64,000 bases of DNA, taken from JAXLYE01 sp046351595 (GTDB lineage: Bacteria > Myxococcota_A > Polyangia > Palsa-1104 > JAEUJZ01). Location of the stretch: the NCBI GenBank assembly GCA_046351595.1, contig JAXLYE010000006.1, positions 372,001-436,000 on the forward strand, in the 5' to 3' direction. Positions 27,846-35,983 of this stretch are shown here, one piece after another. Numbering within the stretch: the first letter of the stretch is position 1; each line of letters opens with the position of its first letter. Under the pieces are notes generated by a model that saw only the letters and a program-made list of their open reading frames with translations, was not told where the DNA came from and searched no databases. Both the position numbers and the translations under genes were made by a program.

Positions 27846-30515
27846 CTACGTCTTGGCGCCGGAGCGCGCGCCGCGCAGCTGCTCGAGGACCTTCTGCACG
27901 GACTCCAGGGAAACCGGCTTCACCAGGTGCGCATCGAAGCCGGCCGCGGCCGAGCGCTCGCGATCCGCGGGCTGACCGTAGCCGGTGATCGCGATCAGCT
28001 GGATGTCATGCAGGCCGCTGACCTCGCGCAGCCGGCGCGCGAGCTCGTAGCCGTCCATCAGCGGCAGGCCGATGTCGAGCAGCCCCACCGTCGGCCGATG
28101 CTCCGGCGCGGCCTTGGCGACCCTCACCAGCGCCGACGGTCCATCGCCGGCGCGCAGGGTGCTGTAGCCGAGCCGCTCCAGCGACTCGCACAGCACCTCC
28201 AGCGCGTCCGTGTTGTCATCGACGACGAGCAGCCGCTCGCCGCGCGCGCCGGGATGCTGCGGCGGGTGGTCCGTGCCGTGTTCGGGGCCGCTGTGCAGCG
28301 CCGCGTGCACAGGCCGCGGCTGCGAGCCGCGCGACGGCACGGGTGTCGACGACGGCGTCGGCAGGGCCGGCAGGCGGACCGTGAACTCGCTGCCGCGGCC
28401 GAGCCCTTCACTGTGAGCTTCGACACGGCCGCCGTGCAGCGCCACCAGGCTGCGCACGATCGCCAGGCCCAGACCCAGGCCGCCCTGCGCGCGGTCGAGC
28501 GCCTGCCGCTCCTGCACGAAGATGTCGAAGATGCGCGGCAGCATGTCGGGCGCGATGCCCATGCCGTCGTCACGCACCGTGAGCACGATCTGATCGCCGG
28601 TGCCGGTGCCGGTGCCGGTGCCTGCCTCCGCGCGCTCGGCGCCGATGAACAGGTGCCCGCCCTTGTTGGTGTACTTGGCCGCGTTGTTCAGAAGGTTCGC
28701 GACCACCTGCGCCAGCCGCACCGGATCGCCCTCGACGAGCAGGCCGCTCGCGATCGCGGTCGTGACCTCGTGCCGGCGCTGCTCGATGAGCGGGCTCGCC
28801 ATCTCGATCGCCTTGGCGACGATCTCGGCGACCTCCACGGTCTGGCGCGCCAGCTCCACCTTGCCGCGGGTGATGCGCGAGATGTCGAGCAGGTCGTCGA
28901 CCATGCGCACCATGTGCTTGACCTGGCGCTCGATGATGCTGCGCTCGCGGGCGAACGCGCTGCCGGCCTGCAGGTTCATGAGCTGCAGCGCGGTGACGAT
29001 CGGCGCCAGCGGGTTGCGCAGCTCGTGCCCGAGCATGGCCAGGAACTCGTCCTTCACCCGGCTGGCCAGCTCCGCCTCGGCGCGCGCGGCCTCCAGGCGG
29101 TGGCGCGCGGTCAGCTGCTCGGTCACGTCGCTGACGAACAGCACGATCCGCTCGACCTTGCCGTCGACATCGCGCAGCGGCTGCACCGAGTAGGTGACGT
29201 AGCGCGTCTGCCGCCCGCCGGCGTAGTCCGCGGTCGCCGGCACCTCGATCCCGACCGCCGGCTCGCCCGTCTCGAACACCCGCTGCAGCATCGCCGTGTT
29301 GGTCGCGTCGATGTTGAACTCCAGCAGCGAGCGGCCGAGGCGGTCGCCGTCGCCGAAGCGCTGGCGGTGCGGCTCGTTCATGAGCTCGATCACAAGCTCG
29401 CGCCCGCGCAGCACGCAGATCCCGATCGGCGCCGCCATGATCAGCGCCGTCAGCTGATCGCGCTGCGCCGCGGCCTCGGCGCGCAGCCGCTGCGCCTCCC
29501 GCAGCAGCTGCGCGTTCTCGATGGCGATCGCGGCGCGCTCGGCCAGCGCCGAAGCGAACTCCAGATCCTCGGGCCCGTAGGTGCGGCCGGACTCTGCGCG
29601 CACCAGCGTGAGCACGCCGCGGGTCGTGCCGCCAGGCCCGCCGTGCCCGCCGTACTTGATCGGCGCCGCGATGTACGAGCGCAGCGCCAGCTTGCGGATG
29701 AGACGCAGGTGCTCCTCGTCTCGCGCCTGGGCATCGATCATCTCCTGCGACAGCTCGGCGATCAGCTCGGGCTGGCCGGTGCGCAGGACCTTGGGCGTCC
29801 CGGTCGGTGCGCTCGGATCGGGCGGGTAGCGCCGCTCCAGATCCGTCACGTACTTCACCTTCTCGGGATCGACGTGCGCGACGGCCAGGCGCTTGATCAC
29901 GCCGCCCTCGAGCATGTCGACCGCGCACCAGTCGGCCATGGCCGGCACCAGCAGCCGCGCCACCGTCGCCAGCGTCTGCTCGTAGTCGAGCGAGGAGCTC
30001 ATCTCGGCGGTGGCGCGCAAGAGGAAGCTCCGCCGCTCCTCTTCGCGGCGCTCCCGGGTCACGTTCCGGAACACCAGCACCACACCGACCAGCGCTCCGG
30101 AGTCGGCCTTGATCGGCGCGGCGCTGTCGGCGATCGCGACCTCGCTATCGTCCCTGCGCCGCAGCACGGTGTGGTTGGCCAGGCCGACGACGCAGCCCTC
30201 GCGCAGCACGCGCTCGACCGGGCTCTCGATCGGCTCGCGGCTGGTCTCGTTGTAGATCCGGAAGATCTCGCTGAGCGGGCGGCCCGCGGCCTCCACGGTC
30301 TTCCAGCCGGTAAGCTCCTCTGCGACCGGGTTCAGGAACGTGATGCGGCCGGTGTAAGGAGCGTGATCAAGAACCCCTCGAGCACGAACAGCAGGGTCTG
30401 CGCGATCGGCCCGGGCGCCAGCGTCAGCTCGTAAAAAGGAGAGATGAAAAGAATGTTTCCAAGGAGCGCGGCCAGCAGCGTCGTCAGGAGGCCCGCGGCC
30501 GTCCCGCCGAACCAT
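27846..30515 (-). CDS. PAS-GAF-PAS hybrid histidine kinase with receiver, 5' end disrupted
   Basis: Domains in order in this frame: PAS (from YTGRITFLNPVAEELTGW), GAF (about 160-330), a second PAS with PAC (about 345-470), HisKA with LGHELRNPLAP, HATPase (NLLNNAAKYTNKGGH, DDGMGI, GLGLAIV) and a C-terminal receiver (VVDDNTDAL, LLDIGLPLMDGYE, HLVKPV). The first 45 or so residues of the frame are Arg/Ala-rich and look non-coding. The PAS domain begins abruptly where a DUF4118 membrane domain, read in another frame, breaks off (30332-30676). The natural gene would join the two, so this copy is frameshifted and short of about 100 bases. Whether the soluble kinase is still made from an internal start is unclear. 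Confidence 0.8.
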   Translation of the reverse strand: MVRRDGRGPPDDAAGRAPWKHSFHLSFLRADAGARADRADPAVRARGVLDHAPYTGRITFLNPVAEELTGWKTVEAAGRPLSEIFRIYNETSREPIESPVERVLREGCVVGLANHTVLRRRDDSEVAIADSAAPIKADSGALVGVVLVFRNVTRERREEERRSFLLRATAEMSSSLDYEQTLATVARLLVPAMADWCAVDMLEGGVIKRLAVAHVDPEKVKYVTDLERRYPPDPSAPTGTPKVLRTGQPELIAELSQEMIDAQARDEEHLRLIRKLALRSYIAAPIKYGGHGGPGGTTRGVLTLVRAESGRTYGPEDLEFASALAERAAIAIENAQLLREAQRLRAEAAAQRDQLTALIMAAPIGICVLRGRELVIELMNEPHRQRFGDGDRLGRSLLEFNIDATNTAMLQRVFETGEPAVGIEVPATADYAGGRQTRYVTYSVQPLRDVDGKVERIVLFVSDVTEQLTARHRLEAARAEAELASRVKDEFLAMLGHELRNPLAPIVTALQLMNLQAGSAFARERSIIERQVKHMVRMVDDLLDISRITRGKVELARQTVEVAEIVAKAIEMASPLIEQRRHEVTTAIASGLLVEGDPVRLAQVVANLLNNAAKYTNKGGHLFIGAERAEAGTGTGTGTGDQIVLTVRDDGMGIAPDMLPRIFDIFVQERQALDRAQGGLGLGLAIVRSLVALHGGRVEAHSEGLGRGSEFTVRLPALPTPSSTPVPSRGSQPRPVHAALHSGPEHGTDHPPQHPGARGERLLVVDDNTDALEVLCESLERLGYSTLRAGDGPSALVRVAKAAPEHRPTVGLLDIGLPLMDGYELARRLREVSGLHDIQLIAITGYGQPADRERSAAAGFDAHLVKPVSLESVQKVLEQLRGARSGAKT

Positions 30516-30676
30516 GCCGAGCAGAGCACGGCGCCAAAGAAGAGCAGGAACGGAGTCGGCCGGCCGATCTGTGCGGTGAAGGTCAGCTTGATCCCGGCGA
30601 GCGCGGCGAGCGACAGGAGGCCCACGGCAAGGCCTCGCCAGGCTCTAGGTAGAGAGGTCGGCGCAGGGACTCCCAT
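30332..30676 (-). pseudogene. DUF4118 (KdpD-like) membrane domain, separated from its kinase
   Basis: The 114-residue reading encodes four hydrophobic segments (LAVGLLSLAALAGIKLTF, PFLLFFGAVLCSAWFGG, AAGLLTTLLAALLGNILF, IAQTLLFVLEGFLITLL) with the pattern of the DUF4118 sensor domain found in front of PAS domains in hybrid kinases. It then runs into TPAASRS and a stop that lies inside the PAS-coding DNA of the other frame. The expected linker and the first PAS helix are missing, consistent with a deletion plus frameshift. The ATG is at 30676. It could be translated as a separate membrane protein but probably represents the damaged 5' end of the kinase gene. Confidence 0.7.
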
Positions 30677-30914
30677 GCAAGGAAGCTATCACAGAAATTA
30701 CGACACGCTGGCACGTCCGCGCTCGCGATGCAGAATCGGATTACCGTGTGTGAGAAGAGTCGGATGAGGATGGACGGGAATTCAGGCGCGGACTCACTCG
30801 TGGACCCGGGCGGTCGTCCGGGAGGGGAGCGCTCCGGGACCCGAGTCCTGCCCGCGGTCCGTCGACAGAGTGAGCGTCATCGCAGCCGTCATCGACAGTC
30901 AGAATAGGCAGCCG

Positions 30915-32171
30915 CTATCGACAGTTTGGGAAGAACTCGCCGGAAACCGCGGCGCCGCGCGCCCACTGGTCTTCCTCCGCGGCGTGCAGCTCGTCACCGG
31001 CTGCGACATGGCGGACGGCGTCTAGCAGCGCAACCCGGTAGGCCAGGTAGTAGCAGGCGCGCCCGGCTCCGGAGCCCCCCGAGCCGCCCGGCCCGAGCGA
31101 CCCCGAGGAGGAAAGCTCGCGCCGCACCGCCAGAGCGTTCGGTGCGTACTTCCGGATCTCGGCGTCCGTGCGCGGACAGAGCAGCACCGTGAGCTGTCGG
31201 ATCTGATCGATCGAGAGCCGGGCGTGCATCGAGGCGTCCTGCTTCTGCGGCCACGGCGGCGCGGCGGGGTAGCTCCTGAACAGATCCGCGTAGGACAGGC
31301 CCAGGCCGTACAGCCGGCGGGCGCTGGTCTTCTCGGCCAGGCGACGGACGGCGCTGTTCCGGAAGGCCTCGCGGCTCAGGAGCTCGATGCACTTCAGACC
31401 ATCCTGCCGACGCGGGTGGCGCGGGTTGTAGCAGGCCTGGAAGCTGCGGGCGAGCACGCGGTCGCTGGTGAACAGCCGGTCAAAGACCACGTCCTGCCCC
31501 TGCGGGTCCGTCGCCACCTCGATGTCGGCGGGCGAAGCACCCTTTTTGCCGACGGCGAGCTGGATGGTGGCGCCGCCGGCCTCGATCGCCGCGAACTCCT
31601 CGGGCATGCCGTCGGACTGCGCCAGGCCGAACCAGGCGAGGCGGCCCTCCTCCTGCCCCGTGATCGGGCGCGCGCTCACGGACGACAGGCCGGCCTCGCG
31701 CCGCAGGAAGCGCTCGACCTCGGTGAAGGCGGCCTGCCACTCGGGACGCTCGACCGGCTGGCCGGTGACGCGGTCGCGGAAGCCGCCGGTCCCGAGCGCT
31801 GTGGCCGCGCGCACCTCGCCGCGCAGCTTGGACCGGCCGAGCAGGCTCCAGCCGTGCTGCAGCGGCGGATCGACCAGGTCGGCGACGTGCGAGACGCGGT
31901 GTCCCTGCGTCAGCCGGGCCAGGCCGCCGGGCACGCGGCTGCAGATCGGCTTCAGCGGGGTCAGCGAGCAGCCCTGCCCGGGCACGCTCTTGACGCCGTA
32001 CAGACAGAAGCGGGTGCCCGAGGAGCCGAGGTCGATGACCAGGTGTACGGACTCTTGCGGCCGGGGCTCGTCCTTTCGGACGATGGCGGTCGTCGCGCTG
32101 CATGAGAGCAGGAAGACCGACAGAGAAAAAGAGAGGAGCCAGCTGCTCCGCCGCAACCTCGTTTCTACCAC
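30915..32171 (-). CDS. GDA1/CD39 (apyrase)-like nucleoside phosphatase lipoprotein
   Basis: The 418-residue protein has a lipobox-like signal (SVFLLSC, Cys24). Its folded part carries the apyrase conserved regions: ACR1 IDLGSSGTRF (46-55), ACR2-like ATALGTGGFR (123-132), ACR3 ITGQEEGRLAW (170-180, with the catalytic Glu) and ACR4 IEAGGATIQLA (196-206). This is the pattern of ecto-nucleoside triphosphate diphosphohydrolases, which hydrolyse extracellular NTP/NDP; Ppx/GppA, a related fold, fits less well because of the QEEG motif. The Cys residues would suit an exported protein. The start is GTG at 32171 with no clear ribosome site. E-NTPDases are rare in bacteria. Confidence 0.78.
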   Translation of the reverse strand: MVETRLRRSSWLLSFSLSVFLLSCSATTAIVRKDEPRPQESVHLVIDLGSSGTRFCLYGVKSVPGQGCSLTPLKPICSRVPGGLARLTQGHRVSHVADLVDPPLQHGWSLLGRSKLRGEVRAATALGTGGFRDRVTGQPVERPEWQAAFTEVERFLRREAGLSSVSARPITGQEEGRLAWFGLAQSDGMPEEFAAIEAGGATIQLAVGKKGASPADIEVATDPQGQDVVFDRLFTSDRVLARSFQACYNPRHPRRQDGLKCIELLSREAFRNSAVRRLAEKTSARRLYGLGLSYADLFRSYPAAPPWPQKQDASMHARLSIDQIRQLTVLLCPRTDAEIRKYAPNALAVRRELSSSGSLGPGGSGGSGAGRACYYLAYRVALLDAVRHVAAGDELHAAEEDQWARGAAVSGEFFPNCR

Positions 32172-32514
32172 GGCACCCGGAGTTCCTCGCCCTATCTTAC
32201 GTGGGCAGAGTCGGCACGTGGTATCGGATTATGCAGCGCCGTGCCGTGCATCGCAGCGTCGGCAACTGCAGCACTTGCAGGATCCGGACGGGCCGTGGCG
32301 CGGAGCGGGGGAATCGGAAATTCTGCAAAAGCTCCAGATGTGGGCCGCGCTTCGCATTCACCAGGCGCTCAATCGCTGCGTCGGGCCCGGCGCTCCGATC
32401 GGCAATTGGACCGTACGGTTCGCTTGCCGCACGGAAGGCGCAGGGTCGCTGCGTCCGGCTCCTGACGTGACTCGCTGCACCCTCCGCGGCCCGGTGGGGT
32501 GACGAGGGGCGGCG

Positions 32515-32549
32515 TGACCAATGACCGATGACCGATGACCGGTGAGCGA
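32515..32549. repeat. 7-bp tandem repeat (TGACCRA, five units)
   Basis: TGACCAA, TGACCGA, TGACCGA, TGACCGG and TGAGCGA follow each other at 7-bp spacing. It lies in the 1,026-base gap 32172-33197, where I find no gene. Such short repeats can change length by slippage. Confidence 0.6.
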
Positions 32550-32653
32550 TGTCCAGCGCGGGCAGCCTGGCGCTCTTGTGTAGGTGACCTTGGGTCATAG
32601 GATCACGCACTCTGCCCGCAGGAATTCGGAGGGAATCAGGAACCGCTCTGCCC

Positions 32654-32729
32654 GGTGCATCCAGGGTCCATCCACGGTGCATAGACGGCGCATAGAGGGT
32701 GCATCGCGGTCCATCCACCGTGCATCACA
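32654..32729. repeat. 11-bp-period repeat array (GGTGCAT/GGTCCAT units)
   Basis: Heptamers GGTGCAT, GGTCCAT, GGTGCAT, GGCGCAT, GGTGCAT, GGTCCAT and CGTGCAT start at 32654, 32665, 32676, 32687, 32698, 32708 and 32719, so six steps of 11 bp with one of 10. The period is close to one helical turn, placing the motifs on one face of DNA. An 18-bp segment repeats with one mismatch (32665-32682 and 32708-32725). The array lies about 470 bases upstream of the phytochrome gene, in an otherwise gene-free gap. Confidence 0.65.
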
Positions 32730-33197
32730 AGATAGGGAGAGTCGCTACGGATTGTCGCAGTACGCACCTCTCTTGGGACCTTCCCCAAGGCTATTTCTGC
32801 TGAGCTGAGCGCCTTGAACTTCCGTCGCCGCTCATCTAGACTCCTCAACACTTCCGTTCCTCTTGAGGTTCCCACCGATGGGTCAAAAGACCAGCGCATC
32901 CACGCTCTCCGCAGGCCTCTCTCAAGGCCACTCGGGTGCGGGTGGAATGCACGCGGCGAAACTCGGGGATTCCCGGATTCACGGGAAGGGAGCTCCTGGA
33001 CCTTTGTGAATCCTCTTGCCCGTGCAGGCCGAGAGCGATCGCCACGCAGTCGCGCGGCGCGGCTTGGCCTGCCGAGACGGAATCAACGGAATGATTCTGA
33101 CCCTGTTGAAGGACCAGACGCAGCACCTGCACGACCGGATCGAGCGCACCTTCGATCTGCCGTCGCGGCAAGGATCCTGGCTTGCAGGAGGGGTGGC

Positions 33198-35486
33198 ATG
33201 CTGAGCGGAGTGGAAAGCCGCGAACCCAAGAGCAGACTCGGGGCTGACCCGACGGGCGCAGACCTCTCGACCTGCGCACGTGAGCCGATCCACATCCCCG
33301 GCAGCATCCAGCCGCACGGCGTGCTGCTGGTGCTGCGCGAGGACGATCTCACCCTGCTCCAGGTCAGCGAGAACGTCGGCGAGTGGCTCGGAGTCCCGGC
33401 CGCCGAGGCGCTGGGGCGCTCGCTCGCGGAGCTGCTGGGGAATGAGGCCGCGGCGCGGATCGGGGCCGACCTGAGGGAGACGCCGGAGGCCGCGCGCCCG
33501 GTGTTCCTGCGCACGCTGGAGAGCACGGCGAGCGGGACGCCGCGCCGCTTCAACGCCGTCGCGCACCGCACCAGCGACGGCATCATCCTCGAGCTGGAGC
33601 TCTCGCCGGGGACGGAGCCGCCTCCGGACGTCCACCCGCTGCTCGATGCGTTCACGCTGCGCGCCGAGGCCGCCGCCGATCTCGATGCGCTCAGCCACCT
33701 GACCGCCGAGCAGGTGCGCCGCGTCACCGGCTTCGATCGCGTGCTCATCTATCAGTTCGACGAGAAGTGGAACGGCGTCGTCCTCGGCGAGGACGGCAGC
33801 GGCCGGCTCCCTTCCTATCTGCACCACCGCTTCCCGGCCGAGGACATCCCGGCGCAGGCGCGCGAGCTCTATCGCACCAACCGCCTGCGCATCATCCCCG
33901 ACGTCAGCTACCGGCCGGTGCCGATCCGGCCGCCGCAGAGCCCGCGCAGCGGCCGCCCGCTCGACCTCAGCTTCTCGACGCTGCGCAGCGTATCTCCTGT
34001 GCACGTCGAGTACATGCGCAACATGGAGACCGCCTCGTCGATGTCCGTGTCGATCCTGCGCGACGGGCGGCTGTGGGGCCTGATCTCGTGCCACCACCAC
34101 GAGCCGCTCACGGTGCCGTTCCCGATCCGCACGCTGTGTGATTTGCTCGGGCGCATCTTCTCGCTGCGGCTGGCCGCGCTCGCGCACACGCAGGACTATC
34201 AGCGCGGCATCGAGGTGAAGGCGGCATACGGGCGGCTGGTCGCGGGCATGGCCGATCGCGGCGACTTCGCGGCGGCGCTGGCCGAGCACGAGCGGAGCCT
34301 GCTCTCGTTTGCCGACGCCACGGGTGCCGCGATCCTGACCGAGGGCGGGTGCCTGCGGGTCGGTCGCGCGCCGACCGAGGCGCAGGTGCGCGCGCTGGCG
34401 GAGTGGCTGTTCCTGAACGTGAGGGACGAGGTGTACGGGACGGACTCGCTGCCCGCGCTCTGTCCGGCCGCACAGGAATACAGAGGGCGCGCCTGCGGGG
34501 TCCTGGCCATTCAAGTCTCCAAGCTGCACCCGAGCTACGTCCTGTGGTTCCGGCCGGAGGTGCTGCAGACCATCCGCTGGGGCGGCGATCCGCGCAAGGC
34601 GGCCGAGCCGGATGCGGCGCGCGGCGTCTTGCACCCGCGGCGCTCGTTCGCGACGTGGATGGAGACGGTGCGCGAGAAGTCCCTGCCCTGGCGGCCGAGC
34701 GAGATCGAGGGCGCGGCCGAGCTGCGCAACACCATCGTCGGTACCGTGCTGCGCAAGGCCGAGGAGCTGGCGATCCTCAACGCCGAGCTCATTCGCAGCA
34801 ACAAGGAGCTCGAGGCGTTCTCGTACTCGGTCAGCCACGATCTGCGGGCGCCGCTGCGGCACATCGCCGGCTACGCGGCCCTCCTGATCGAGGGCGGCTC
34901 TGGGAAGCTTACCGACAAGGATATCCGGTACGTCAACACCATCATCGAGTCCAGTGACTATGCGGGCCGGCTGGTAGACAAGCTGCTCGGGTTCTCGCGG
35001 CTCGGGCGCGCCGAGCTGCAGCGGGTGCGGGTGGACATGACGACGCTGGTGCGCGAAACCCAGCGCGACGTGATGCAGGACGCTCCGGAGCGCAAGATCA
35101 CCTGGAAGATCGCCGCGATGCCGACGGTTTCCGTCGATCTCATGATGCTGCGCATGGCGGTGCGCGATCTGCTCTCGAACGCGGTGAAGTACACGCGGCA
35201 GAAGGAAGAGGCGATCATCGAGATCGGCGCAAAGGACGAAGGGAACGAGTATGTCTTCTTCGTCCGCGACAACGGAGTCGGGTTCGACATGGAGTACGCC
35301 GACAAGCTGTTCGGAGTCTTCCAGCGCCTGCACCGATGGGAGGACTACGAAGGGACCGGCATCGGTCTGGCAAACGTCCGCCGCGTCGTCGAGCGGCACG
35401 GGGGACGGACCTGGGCCGAGGGCGAAGAGGGAAAGGGCGCGACATTCTACTTCACGCTGCCGAAACAGAAGTCCGCCGCGGCGTGA
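33198..35486 (+). CDS. Bacteriophytochrome histidine kinase
   Basis: The 762-residue protein has the full phytochrome core. The N-terminal segment carries Cys26 in STCAREPIHIPGSIQPHG, the position that binds biliverdin in bacteriophytochromes. The PAS domain is followed by a GAF with FDRVLIYQFDEKWNGVV and the DIPAQARELYRTNRLR block (PAEDIP in place of PASDIP), and a PHY domain whose tongue has PRRSF and WRPSEI. The output is HisKA (SYSVSHDLRAPLRH, His about 547) and HATPase (LLSNAVKYT, DNGVGFDM, GTGIGLANV). It should sense red/far-red light. The ATG at 33198 has CAGGAGGGG upstream. No haem oxygenase gene is in the window to make biliverdin. Confidence 0.93.
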   Translation: MLSGVESREPKSRLGADPTGADLSTCAREPIHIPGSIQPHGVLLVLREDDLTLLQVSENVGEWLGVPAAEALGRSLAELLGNEAAARIGADLRETPEAARPVFLRTLESTASGTPRRFNAVAHRTSDGIILELELSPGTEPPPDVHPLLDAFTLRAEAAADLDALSHLTAEQVRRVTGFDRVLIYQFDEKWNGVVLGEDGSGRLPSYLHHRFPAEDIPAQARELYRTNRLRIIPDVSYRPVPIRPPQSPRSGRPLDLSFSTLRSVSPVHVEYMRNMETASSMSVSILRDGRLWGLISCHHHEPLTVPFPIRTLCDLLGRIFSLRLAALAHTQDYQRGIEVKAAYGRLVAGMADRGDFAAALAEHERSLLSFADATGAAILTEGGCLRVGRAPTEAQVRALAEWLFLNVRDEVYGTDSLPALCPAAQEYRGRACGVLAIQVSKLHPSYVLWFRPEVLQTIRWGGDPRKAAEPDAARGVLHPRRSFATWMETVREKSLPWRPSEIEGAAELRNTIVGTVLRKAEELAILNAELIRSNKELEAFSYSVSHDLRAPLRHIAGYAALLIEGGSGKLTDKDIRYVNTIIESSDYAGRLVDKLLGFSRLGRAELQRVRVDMTTLVRETQRDVMQDAPERKITWKIAAMPTVSVDLMMLRMAVRDLLSNAVKYTRQKEEAIIEIGAKDEGNEYVFFVRDNGVGFDMEYADKLFGVFQRLHRWEDYEGTGIGLANVRRVVERHGGRTWAEGEEGKGATFYFTLPKQKSAAA

Positions 35487-35506
35487 TGTAGACGAAGGGG
35501 AACTGC

Positions 35507-35962
35507 ATGCTGAAGCCGATCCTGCTCGTAGAAGACAACCCCAAGGACCTCGAGCTCGCGCTCCTGGCGCTGGAGAAGAGCAACCTGGCCAACGAGGTCG
35601 TCACCGTGCGTGACGGCAAGGAGGCGCTGGACTACCTGTTCCGCCGCGGCGTCCATGCCGATCGGCAGCAGGGCAACCCGGCGGTGGTCCTCCTGGATCT
35701 CAAGCTGCCGAAGGTGGACGGGATCCAGGTGCTCGAGAAGATCAAGGCCGAGCCGTCGCTGCAGGCGGTTCCGGTGGTGATGCTGACGACCTCGCGCGAG
35801 GAAAAAGATCTTCTGCGCAGCTATCAGCTGGGGGTGAACGCGTATGTGGTGAAGCCCGTCGCGTTCAAGGACTTCATCGATGCCATCCAGGAGCTCGGTG
35901 TCTTCTGGGCGGTCGTGAACGAGCCGCCGCCCGGCTCGCTGAAGCCGGGGCGGAAGGGCTGA
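35507..35962 (+). CDS. Rcp1-like response regulator, phytochrome partner
   Basis: The 151-residue single receiver domain has acidic Glu9/Asp10 (VEDN), acceptor Asp64 in VVLLDLKLPKVDG, Thr94-Thr95 and Lys116 in YVVKPV. The extended loop YLFRRGVHADRQQGNPAVV and the C-terminal helix FKDFIDAIQELGVFWAVVNEPP are typical of Rcp1-type regulators encoded next to phytochromes. It lies 20 bases after the phytochrome stop, with an AGGGGA ribosome site, and is surely in the same operon. It should take the phosphoryl group from the phytochrome kinase and pass the signal on by protein contact, as it has no output domain. Confidence 0.92.
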   Translation: MLKPILLVEDNPKDLELALLALEKSNLANEVVTVRDGKEALDYLFRRGVHADRQQGNPAVVLLDLKLPKVDGIQVLEKIKAEPSLQAVPVVMLTTSREEKDLLRSYQLGVNAYVVKPVAFKDFIDAIQELGVFWAVVNEPPPGSLKPGRKG

Positions 35963-35983
35963 GCGCCCCCGCAGCGAGGGAAC

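Noticed and set aside
32102..32502. Short plus-strand frames in the gap before the phytochrome gene
   Set aside because: Compositionally random translations without start signals; the gap is better explained by repeats and regulatory DNA.
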